Below are positions 1 through 5,228 of a stretch of DNA of 5,228 bases, piece by piece. The stretch comes from Pseudomonadota bacterium (GTDB lineage Bacteria; Pseudomonadota; Alphaproteobacteria; Acetobacterales; Acetobacteraceae): assembly GCA_021798375.1 (NCBI GenBank), contig JAJZHU010000186.1:1-5228 (forward strand). Direction: 5' to 3'. The position numbers and the translations under genes were made by a program. The stretch's first letter is position 1. The number at the start of each line of letters is the position of its first letter. The notes under the pieces were generated by a model. It was not told where the DNA came from. It worked only from the letters and a program-made list of their open reading frames with translations, and ran no database searches.

Positions 1-503
1 CGGCGTGGCACATTCATCTGGGATCAATCCCCGAAAACGCGGGCAGCCCGATTTCTTTCGCCATGCTGCTCAATCTGGCGTCGGTGGCCAATGCCGAAAC
101 CAGCGATATTTTATGGAGCTTCATCCGCCGCTATAACCCCGTCGTGACGGCGGAAAACTGCCCGATGCTGGGCGTTCTGGTGGATCGCGCGATCGTTTAT
201 TACCATGATTTCGTGCGCCCCACAAAGCAGTTCCGCCTGCCCAACGACAACGAACGCGCGGCGCTGCAAGATTTGGCGGCGACACTTCTGCAAATCGGAC
301 CGGGGGCAGACGCCGACACGCTGCAAACCGCGGTGTTCGAGGTGGGCAAGCGGCATGATTTCCCCGAATTGCGCGCCTGGTTCACCTGTTTGTATCAATT
401 GTTGCTGGGTCAGAACGAAGGTCCGCGTTTTGGCGGATTTGCCGCCATTTACGGGGTGGCCGAGACGGTGAATTTGATCGAAACCGCGCTTTCGCGGACC
501 TAG
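1..503 (+). CDS. lysK: Class I lysyl-tRNA synthetase (LysK), C-terminal part, cut by the left window edge
   Basis: LysRS attaches lysine to tRNA(Lys) in the cytoplasm. Only the last 166 or so residues are visible: the first whole codon is at position 3, the frame is open to the left edge, and it ends at TAG 501-503. An ATG at 63 is internal, because the protein reads through it from upstream as AWHIHLGSIPENAGSPISF followed by MLLNLASVANA. This segment, the LWSFIRRYNP stretch, the YYHDFVRPTKQFR stretch and the closing LYQLLLGQNEGPRFGGF are hallmarks of the alpha-helical C-terminal (anticodon-binding) part of the archaeal-type class I enzyme. They do not resemble class II LysS. The Rossmann catalytic domain with its HIGH and KMSKS motifs must lie upstream, outside the window. 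The gene is followed after 3 nt by an MprF-family gene, a probable consumer of Lys-tRNA. Family assignment is firm; the symbol lysK (sometimes lysS) is a naming convention. Confidence 0.93.
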   Translation, partial: AWHIHLGSIPENAGSPISFAMLLNLASVANAETSDILWSFIRRYNPVVTAENCPMLGVLVDRAIVYYHDFVRPTKQFRLPNDNERAALQDLAATLLQIGPGADADTLQTAVFEVGKRHDFPELRAWFTCLYQLLLGQNEGPRFGGFAAIYGVAETVNLIETALSRT

Positions 504-506
504 GCA

Positions 507-2516
507 ATGAAAACCCGCCTGAAGCCCTATTTGAAACATGTTCCCGCGGTGATCGGCGTGGCTTTGCTGATCGTCGCGGTGAGTGTGACGCGGCATGCGT
601 TCCGCAATCTCAATCTGGGCGAGATCAAGGCGGCGTTGAATACGCTCTCGGCGCCGGTGATGATCAGGGCGTTCGCCTGGTCGGTGGCGAGCTATATGGT
701 GCTTACCTTATACGACCTGCTGGCCAATTATTGGGTCAGAAGCAAGATTCCCTATCCCAAAATCGCCTTCACCTCGTTCTGCGCCTATGCGCTGTCGCAT
801 AATCTGGGATTTTCCACCCTTTCCGGCGGCGCGGTGCGTTACCGGCTCTATGCGCATTTTGGCTTGACGCCGTTGCAGATCGCCAAGGTGGTGGCGTTTT
901 GCAGCCTGACCTTCGGTTTGGGCGGCATGGTGTTGGGCGGCGCGATTTTGCTGTCGGAGCCCGATGCGGTGCCGTTTTTTGGCGAACAATTACCGCATTA
1001 TGTGCTGCGCATCGTCGGTGTGCTGTGTTGTGGCGTGGTTGGCGTGTATCTGGTTACGTCGCGCACCACCAAAACCCGCCGCATCTTCGGGCACCGGATC
1101 GAATTGCCGGGTCTCGGCATTGCTCTGGCGCAGGTGGCGGTGGCGACCTTGGACGTGACGGTGGCGTCCAGCATTATCTTCTGGTTGTTGCCGCATGTGG
1201 ACGGGTTTACTTTCTGGCGGTTTTTGGCGATTTATCTGGCGTCTTATTCGGCCGGGCTGCTTGCCAATCTGCCGGGCGGCATCGGCGTGTTCGATAGTGC
1301 GATGCTGTTGTCGTTGTCGCAGGTGATGCCGGCACCAGTGGCGGTGAGCGCCATTCTGGTGTTCCGGCTGTATTATTACATCATCCCGCTGTTCGTGGCG
1401 GGCAGTCTGTTTGCCGGCAACGAAATCCTGTTGCGCGGTCGCGCCTTGTTGCGGCCAAGCAGCCGGCAGGTGCGATTCAGCGAGCCGGAATTCGCCGCCG
1501 TTGCCGCCACGGGAACAGTGGCTTTGTGCGGCCTGTTATTGCTCTTGCTGCCGTTGCTGGGATTGCGGCCGCCGGATTTTTCGTGGGTCGATCCGGCTTT
1601 GAGCAGTTTCGCCGTGCAGGCCGGACAATATGTGCCGTCGTTGATCGGCACTGCTTTGTTGTTGATGGCGATGGGGCTTTCGCGCCGGGCGCGGCTGGCC
1701 TGGTGGTTGACATTGGTGCTGCTGATCGCCGGCGCCACTTTTACCGCGGCGCAGGGGATCACGCTGTGGCTGCCCGTGGTGCTGGTGCTGGCCATGTTGA
1801 TGGTGGCGCCGTTCCGTTCCGCGTTTTATCGGCAGTCTTCGTTGTTCGCCGGTTCGATGCTGCCGGGCAACGCGTTTTCGCTGTTGGTGTTCATGGTTTG
1901 CGTTCTGGCGTTGGTGCTGTTCTTGCCCACCGTAAGCGATCTTTCGCAAACCAGTTGGTGGGATGTGGTGCTGTCGCGCGATTTGCCGCCGCCGGTGCGG
2001 GCGACGATGGCGCTTGCCGTATTGGTGGCGTTGCTGGCCGCCTGGCGTTTGTTGCGGCCGGGGAATATTTACGGGCTGCCGTGGGACGAGATTTCACGCG
2101 GGCAATATGATGCGTTTGGCGGCACGTTGCCCAGCAACGTGAATCAGAACGATATCGGTGTCGATGGTGTGGTGTTGGGTGAAGATGGCCGCGCCATGTT
2201 GCCGTTCCGGCGGGTCGGCGGGGTTTTGATGGGGCTTGGCGATCCGGTGGGGGCGGCCAATGATCGTGTTTCCGCCATTTGGCGTCTGCGCGATTTGGCC
2301 GAACAGGAAAGCCGCAGCATGGCGATGTGGCGGGTCGGCGGACAATTTTTGCAGATTTATGCCGATTTGGGACTGAATTCGATTCCGCTTGGCGATGATG
2401 GTACGGTCTCGAAACAAGCCGAGAAAGAGATTGATCATCCGCATTTATATATATGCGCGGCGAGCGAACGGGATTTTTATGCACTGCGGCGTTTGTTGCC
2501 GGTGAAGGGGAGTTAG
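507..2516 (+). CDS. mprF: MprF-family lysylphosphatidylglycerol flippase/synthetase with shortened C-terminal synthase domain
   Basis: MprF proteins use aminoacyl-tRNA to lysylate phosphatidylglycerol on the inner leaflet and flip the product outward, lowering the negative surface charge. This 669-aa protein has about 13-14 hydrophobic segments between residues 12 and 514. It carries family signatures in the N-terminal flippase-type domain: NLGFSTLSGGAVRYRLY near 99-115 and LANLPGGIGVFDS at 252-264. Residues about 530-632 match the start of the soluble synthase domain (DUF2156 type): a GEDGRAMLPFRRVGG strand, then MGLGDPVGAANDR near 575-587, IWRLRDLAE, and IYADLGLNSIPLGDD near 617-631. The protein then diverges and stops at TAG 2514-2516. 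Full-length family members are usually about 840-870 aa, so the second GNAT-like half is missing and I could not find it in the other + frames downstream. ATG 507 is 3 nt after the lysK stop, with no strong ribosome binding site, which suggests translational coupling. Family is certain; lysyl-transfer activity is doubtful. Confidence 0.85.
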   Translation: MKTRLKPYLKHVPAVIGVALLIVAVSVTRHAFRNLNLGEIKAALNTLSAPVMIRAFAWSVASYMVLTLYDLLANYWVRSKIPYPKIAFTSFCAYALSHNLGFSTLSGGAVRYRLYAHFGLTPLQIAKVVAFCSLTFGLGGMVLGGAILLSEPDAVPFFGEQLPHYVLRIVGVLCCGVVGVYLVTSRTTKTRRIFGHRIELPGLGIALAQVAVATLDVTVASSIIFWLLPHVDGFTFWRFLAIYLASYSAGLLANLPGGIGVFDSAMLLSLSQVMPAPVAVSAILVFRLYYYIIPLFVAGSLFAGNEILLRGRALLRPSSRQVRFSEPEFAAVAATGTVALCGLLLLLLPLLGLRPPDFSWVDPALSSFAVQAGQYVPSLIGTALLLMAMGLSRRARLAWWLTLVLLIAGATFTAAQGITLWLPVVLVLAMLMVAPFRSAFYRQSSLFAGSMLPGNAFSLLVFMVCVLALVLFLPTVSDLSQTSWWDVVLSRDLPPPVRATMALAVLVALLAAWRLLRPGNIYGLPWDEISRGQYDAFGGTLPSNVNQNDIGVDGVVLGEDGRAMLPFRRVGGVLMGLGDPVGAANDRVSAIWRLRDLAEQESRSMAMWRVGGQFLQIYADLGLNSIPLGDDGTVSKQAEKEIDHPHLYICAASERDFYALRRLLPVKGS

Positions 2517-2605
2517 AGCAATATGCCATCCCTTGCGCCGCTTTGGCACGGGCGTGTAAATTCGCGTTGGTGGGTAATGCGTCTGTATTGATCGGTGGTA
2601 CGCTG
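2517..2605 (+). other. 89-bp gap between mprF and the DsbD-like gene
   Basis: No convincing terminator hairpin with a T-run and no well-spaced -35/-10 pair were found. The DsbD-like gene may therefore be transcribed from upstream together with lysK and mprF, but the gap is large enough to hold an unrecognised promoter. This is an inference from absence of signals. Confidence 0.3.
2594..2598 (+). promoter_or_regulatory. Weak ribosome binding site (GGTGG) deciding the GTG start of the DsbD-like gene
   Basis: GGTGG lies 7 nt before GTG 2606 and is a partial match to the GGAGG consensus. With the signal peptide that begins exactly at this GTG, it supports initiation here rather than at ATG 2453, which would add 51 non-conserved-looking residues and overlap the mprF end by 64 bp. 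Confidence 0.45.
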
Positions 2606-4606
2606 GTGAAAACCTGGAAATTTCTGCTGTTGCTTCTGCTGTTTGGGACCCAGGCCCAGGCATTGGAATCAGTCCGTTTTCAAACCGATCGCGATCAGGT
2701 GAGTTTGGTTTCCAACCAGGATCACATCGGGCCGGATGGCGAGATCACCATTGGGCTGCGGGTGCATACGGCGCCGGGATGGAATATTTATTGGCGGAAT
2801 CCCGGCGATGCGGGCAGCGCGCCCAGGGTCGATCTTTCGCTGCCGGCGGGCGTTCAAGCCACCGGGATTCTGTGGCCGGCCCCCGAAATGCTGCCGGAAA
2901 GCGGCATCACGATCTATGGTTATCGCGGCGATGTGGTGCTGCCGATCAAGCTCACTCACGCCGGCGCGGGCGATCTGGCGATCACGGCCAAGGCGGAATG
3001 GTTGGTGTGCAACAATCTTTGCGTGCCCGAAGAGCATGATTTCAGCCTGACCATTCCCGCCGGTCCCAAAGATCGTTCGTCCGAAGCCGGGTTGATCGAG
3101 TCCTGGTTGGCCAGGGTGCCGGTGGCCTCGCCTTTTGCCGCGGTGATCGCGCCCGATGGCACGCTGATGATTTCGGGCAGCGGGTTGTCGCGGGAGACGG
3201 TGCATGATGCATGGTTTTTTCCCGAAAAATGGGGGCCGATCGAGATCAGCGCGCCCGAGACTTTAACCGTCGAACCGGGTCGCCTGATGATGGCGTTAAA
3301 GCCCGGCGGCGGTTTTAAACCAACCCAACATCTGGCCGGCGTGTTGGCATTGCACGATCCCAAAGGCGGCGAGAGCGATTTGGTGATCGATGCGGTTCCC
3401 GGCGCGGTGCCGGTTTCGGCCGGATTGGGCTGGAGTCTGGTGCTTTACGCCTTTCTGGGTGGGTTGATCCTGAATTTGATGCCCTGCGTCTTTCCGATCC
3501 TGGCGATGAAGGCGGTGGCGCTGGCGCGGATGAGCGGGGCATCGCGCGCGCATGTGCGCCACGAGGCCGGGTTTTACACGCTGGGGGTGGTGGTTTCTTT
3601 TGCGGCGTTGGGCGGGTTGCTGGGTTTGGCGCGGGCTTTGGGTGGCAATCAGGGTTGGGGATTTCAATTTCAATCGCCGGTGTTCGTGGCGCTGATGGCG
3701 GCGTTGATGCTGGCGGTGGCGCTCAATCTGGCCGGCATGTTTGAATTCAACGCCCGTTTCTGGTTGCCGCGCCAGGGTGGCGCGGCGGGGAGTTTCCTCA
3801 CCGGATTGCTTGCGGTGTTGCTCGCCACACCTTGCACCGCGCCGTTCATGGCGGTCGCGGTGGCGGGAGCGTTGCAGGCGCCGGCGGCTCAGGCCGCGTT
3901 GATCTTTGTGGCCATGGGTTTGGGCATGGCGGGGCCTTACGCGTTGTTGGCGGTGGCGCCTGGTTTGGCGCGTTTTCTGCCGCGTCCGGGGGCGTGGATG
4001 GGTTGGCTGCGGCGCGGCCTGGCGGTGCCGATGGCGGCGGCGATGGGCTGGCTATTGTGGGTTGAATATCAGCAAGTGACCCGGCTCGGGTTTCAATTCG
4101 CGCTGATTTTGCTGCTGTGGGTGGCGCTGGGGCTGTATGCGCTGCGGCGGTTTCAGGCCGGGGGGAGCGGGCGCAATCTGGCGATCAGCACCGTGGCGGC
4201 TTTGGTATTTATTCTGATTTCAACCGGCGAGATCGATGCGCATCGCGTAAGCGCGATCAGCCCGGACGACGGCGTTCGTTTCACGCCTGCGCGTCTGGCC
4301 TCGCTGCGCGCGGCGGGCACGCCGGTGTTCGTGGACATGACGGCGGCCTGGTGCGTGACCTGTTTGGTAAACGAGCGCGTGGCGTTGGAACCCAACGCAG
4401 TAAAGCAAACATTTTCCATGCACCACGTGGCTTATCTGAAAGGCGATTGGACCAATCAAGATCCCGATATTACCCAATATCTGCATGAATTCGGCCGCGA
4501 TGGGGTGCCGCTTTATGTGTATTATGGGGCGGGTCGGGCGCCGCCGGTGGTGTTGCCGCAGATATTGAGCGCGAATGAGGTGGTGAAGGTGGTTGATGGC
4601 AAGTAG
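2606..4606 (+). CDS. DsbD/ScsB-family transmembrane thiol:disulfide reductase
   Basis: DsbD-type proteins move electrons from cytoplasmic thioredoxin across the inner membrane to periplasmic substrates. From GTG 2606 the product is 666 aa. It starts with a signal peptide (VKTWKFLLLLLLFGTQAQA, likely cut after residue 19). The periplasmic region spans about 20-265, with cysteines C135 and C139 in the EWLVCNNLCVPEEH motif typical of ScsB-like proteins. A membrane core at about 270-545 carries the redox pair C294 (NLMPCVFPIL) and C410 (LATPCTAPFM). The C-terminal thioredoxin fold (about 555-666) has the CXXC site AWCVTC (C583, C586) and the cis-proline loop GVPLY (P635). All three expected cysteine pairs are present. 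The product is longer than E. coli DsbD (about 565 aa) because of the N-terminal region, which favours the ScsB-like subgroup. The frame is open from ATG 2453, inside mprF, but GTG 2606 is preferred because it places the signal peptide first and has GGTGG 7 nt upstream. A TTG at 2588 is a weaker alternative. No periplasmic partner is visible nearby. Confidence 0.9.
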   Translation: MKTWKFLLLLLLFGTQAQALESVRFQTDRDQVSLVSNQDHIGPDGEITIGLRVHTAPGWNIYWRNPGDAGSAPRVDLSLPAGVQATGILWPAPEMLPESGITIYGYRGDVVLPIKLTHAGAGDLAITAKAEWLVCNNLCVPEEHDFSLTIPAGPKDRSSEAGLIESWLARVPVASPFAAVIAPDGTLMISGSGLSRETVHDAWFFPEKWGPIEISAPETLTVEPGRLMMALKPGGGFKPTQHLAGVLALHDPKGGESDLVIDAVPGAVPVSAGLGWSLVLYAFLGGLILNLMPCVFPILAMKAVALARMSGASRAHVRHEAGFYTLGVVVSFAALGGLLGLARALGGNQGWGFQFQSPVFVALMAALMLAVALNLAGMFEFNARFWLPRQGGAAGSFLTGLLAVLLATPCTAPFMAVAVAGALQAPAAQAALIFVAMGLGMAGPYALLAVAPGLARFLPRPGAWMGWLRRGLAVPMAAAMGWLLWVEYQQVTRLGFQFALILLLWVALGLYALRRFQAGGSGRNLAISTVAALVFILISTGEIDAHRVSAISPDDGVRFTPARLASLRAAGTPVFVDMTAAWCVTCLVNERVALEPNAVKQTFSMHHVAYLKGDWTNQDPDITQYLHEFGRDGVPLYVYYGAGRAPPVVLPQILSANEVVKVVDGK

Positions 4607-4800
4607 GTTTTTGTGGATTCTATGATTTGATGTTTTACACGGCGGTCGGCGATTAAGGCGATAAATTGCTTGTGCTTCTGATTATGGCAGCACTCTCTTT
4701 CACGGCGCGAGAGGCGGCGCCCGATGCGCGTTTGAGCGTGGGCCGGTTCAAATAATTGCGCATCTTTGCTTTTCATCAAACTTAAGAGCCTAATTTCATA

Positions 4801-4806
4801 TATAAT
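4801..4806 (+). promoter_or_regulatory. Possible -10 box (TATAAT) of an hsp20 promoter
   Basis: A perfect TATAAT lies in the most AT-rich part of the spacer, 68 nt before the hsp20 ATG, and would give a leader of about 60 nt. No good TTGACA-like -35 is seen: 17 nt upstream stands AAACTT (4778-4783). The overlapping TTTCATAT (4794-4801) faintly resembles the heat-shock sigma factor -10 element, but I found no matching CTTGAAA at the right distance. The box is seen directly; its role is inferred from position. Confidence 0.4.
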
Positions 4807-4825
4807 GATTCCGGTAAGCGGATCA

Positions 4826-4867
4826 GGTGTCGCAAGGATCGCTTTATCGCCAAAGCGTGAGGACATT
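4826..4867 (+). promoter_or_regulatory. Foldable hsp20 leader with hairpin over the ribosome binding site (candidate RNA thermosensor)
   Basis: A perfect 6-bp stem, CGCTTT (4840-4845) with AAAGCG (4852-4857), closes a 6-nt loop directly before the ribosome binding site GAGGA (4859-4863). An outer helix can form between GGTGTC (4826-4831) and GACATT (4862-4867), with two G-U pairs. It would pair the last two bases of the binding site and leave the rest in an internal loop. Leaders of small heat-shock genes in alphaproteobacteria often carry RNA thermometers such as ROSE elements. I did not recognise the ROSE consensus, so this is a structural suggestion only. Confidence 0.3.
4859..4863 (+). 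promoter_or_regulatory. Ribosome binding site (GAGGA) of hsp20
   Basis: GAGGA lies 11 nt before ATG 4875, slightly farther than ideal but the best match in the region. It overlaps a possible in-frame GTG start at 4857, which makes that upstream start less likely. Confidence 0.5.
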
Positions 4868-4874
4868 GTCGGTC

Positions 4875-5228
4875 ATGAGCAATTATCAGGAATGGATGTG
4901 GTATGGTGCCCTGGAGATGCTGGCGCGTACCGAGCAGCAGCATCACCAGCCGTCCCGGCAGTCGCTCGCCCGCACATGTCTTGATGGCTGGGAACCCCCG
5001 GTGGACGTGATCGAGACCGAGCGGGAAGTCGTGGTCATCGCGGCGTTGCCTGGTGTTTCCGCGGCCGAAGTGAAAGCCGTTATCGAAGGAACTTGCTTGA
5101 TCATCGCCGGCAGGCGGTCGTCTCCGGCGGCGCTTGGAGCGGTGCTGGTCCATCGAATGGAATTGCCGCGCGGCCGATTTGAACGCCGGATTACCCTTCC
5201 TCGCGGTGTCTATGACAGGGTGTCCCAC
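4875..5228 (+). CDS. Small heat-shock protein, Hsp20/alpha-crystallin family, N-terminal part, cut by the right window edge
   Basis: Hsp20 proteins are ATP-independent cytoplasmic holdases that form oligomers and bind unfolding proteins under heat or other stress. The visible 118 residues run open to the right edge. Residues 1-40 are a variable N-terminal arm (MSNYQEWMWYGALEMLART, then a Gln/His-rich stretch). The alpha-crystallin domain starts near 41 with PPVDVIETEREVVVIAALPG, where the V-ET---VV-A-LPGV pattern is diagnostic. It continues with the strand VKAVIEGTCLIIAGRR and the signature VHRMELPRGRFERRITLPRG at 92-111. The last strands and the C-terminal I-X-I/V tail, roughly 25-40 residues, should lie beyond the window. 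ATG 4875 was chosen for its upstream GAGGA; in-frame GTG 4857 and ATG 4896 are alternatives. A -10-like box and a foldable leader precede it, which suggests its own stress-linked control. Confidence 0.9.
   Translation, partial: MSNYQEWMWYGALEMLARTEQQHHQPSRQSLARTCLDGWEPPVDVIETEREVVVIAALPGVSAAEVKAVIEGTCLIIAGRRSSPAALGAVLVHRMELPRGRFERRITLPRGVYDRVSH

Larger units (their letters stand above)
4607..4874 (+). other. 268-bp intergenic spacer between the DsbD-like gene and hsp20
   Basis: No gene is supported here. The left part has T-runs (4606-4610, 4633-4636) but no stem before them, so no standard intrinsic terminator is seen. An imperfect tandem 9-mer, GGCGATTAA then GGCGATAAA, sits at 4648-4665. 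Short competing inverted repeats lie at 4693-4721 (CTCTC/GAGAG and GGCGC/GCGCC) without a T-run. The right end holds the TATAAT box and the hsp20 leader described separately. A reverse-strand reading frame crosses the spacer, but its protein is unrecognised and poorly supported. Confidence 0.5.

Noticed and set aside
111..596. Long antisense frame over the lysK end and mprF start
   Set aside because: It lies opposite strongly recognisable LysRS coding sequence. Its Arg/His/Gln-rich composition is typical of a shadow frame in GC-rich DNA.
1891..2529. Antisense 212-aa frame over the mprF 3' half
   Set aside because: Low-complexity Pro/Arg/Ala-rich product with no family resemblance, opposite a clear MprF reading. 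It was considered as an alternative explanation for the odd mprF tail but offers none.
2453..2605. N-terminal extension of the DsbD-like protein from ATG 2453
   Set aside because: The extra 51 residues would sit ahead of a standard signal peptide and overlap mprF. GTG 2606 gives a normal export signal.
2517..2605. Promoter for the DsbD-like gene (TTGGCA 2543 or TTGGTG 2567 with AT-rich -10 candidates; also a sigma-54-like TGGCAC at 2544)
   Set aside because: Spacings are 8 and 13 nt instead of about 17, and the sigma-54 GC element is missing at the required distance.
2400..2606. Simple frameshift in mprF hiding the rest of the synthase domain
   Set aside because: The other + strand frames after 2400 do not read as GNAT/DUF2156 sequence, and the DsbD-like gene begins soon after, so a single-base error would not restore the missing half.
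4648..4665. Tandem 9-mer GGCGATTAA/GGCGATAAA as an operator
   Set aside because: Only two imperfect copies, far from the hsp20 promoter region and without dyad symmetry; chance is a sufficient explanation.
4693..4721. Terminator hairpin after the DsbD-like gene
   Set aside because: Two 5-bp inverted repeats overlap and exclude each other, and no T-run follows, so an intrinsic terminator is not supported.
4522..4866. Reverse-strand reading frame across the spacer and the 3' end of the DsbD-like gene (possible start near 4775)
   Set aside because: The protein resembles no family I recognise, no clear ribosome binding site precedes either start, and about a third lies antisense to a well-conserved thioredoxin domain.
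4766..4984. 72-aa + strand frame overlapping the hsp20 start
   Set aside because: It overlaps hsp20 in another frame, lacks a ribosome binding site, and has no recognisable domain.

Overview
The window reads as ordinary chromosomal DNA of an alphaproteobacterium. It is GC-rich, and every gene lies on the + strand. The first gene is an archaeal-type class I lysyl-tRNA synthetase, which many alphaproteobacteria use in place of the class II enzyme. I cannot name a genus; an affinity to Rhodospirillales-like groups is an impression only. I see no insertion sequence, tRNA, rRNA, CRISPR array or phage gene.

Layout: (1) 1-503, the 3' end of lysK (class I LysRS), cut by the window edge. (2) 507-2516, an MprF-family membrane protein that starts 3 nt after the lysK stop. 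It has a complete-looking polytopic flippase-type domain, but only about the first half of the soluble aminoacyl-phosphatidylglycerol synthase domain. (3) 2606-4606, a DsbD/ScsB-family transmembrane thiol reductase with signal peptide, N-terminal periplasmic region, membrane core and C-terminal thioredoxin domain, all cysteine pairs present. (4) 4607-4874, a 268-bp spacer that is more AT-rich toward its right end, with a TATAAT box and a leader that can fold over the ribosome binding site. (5) 4875-5228, the 5' part of a small heat-shock protein (Hsp20/alpha-crystallin) running off the right edge.

How the genes may work together: LysRS makes Lys-tRNA(Lys), the lysyl donor used by true MprF enzymes to make lysyl-phosphatidylglycerol, so the tight lysK-mprF pair makes metabolic sense. 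The shortened synthase half raises the question of whether this protein still transfers lysine, acts mainly as a lipid flippase, or is decaying. The DsbD-like gene follows after 89 bp and carries cytoplasmic reducing power to the periplasm. With MprF it gives the left three-quarters of the window an envelope-maintenance flavour. The hsp20 gene appears to be a separate stress-responsive unit.

I do not see a clearly new biological system. The points most worth a second look are the half-length synthase domain beside lysK and a possible RNA thermosensor ahead of hsp20.
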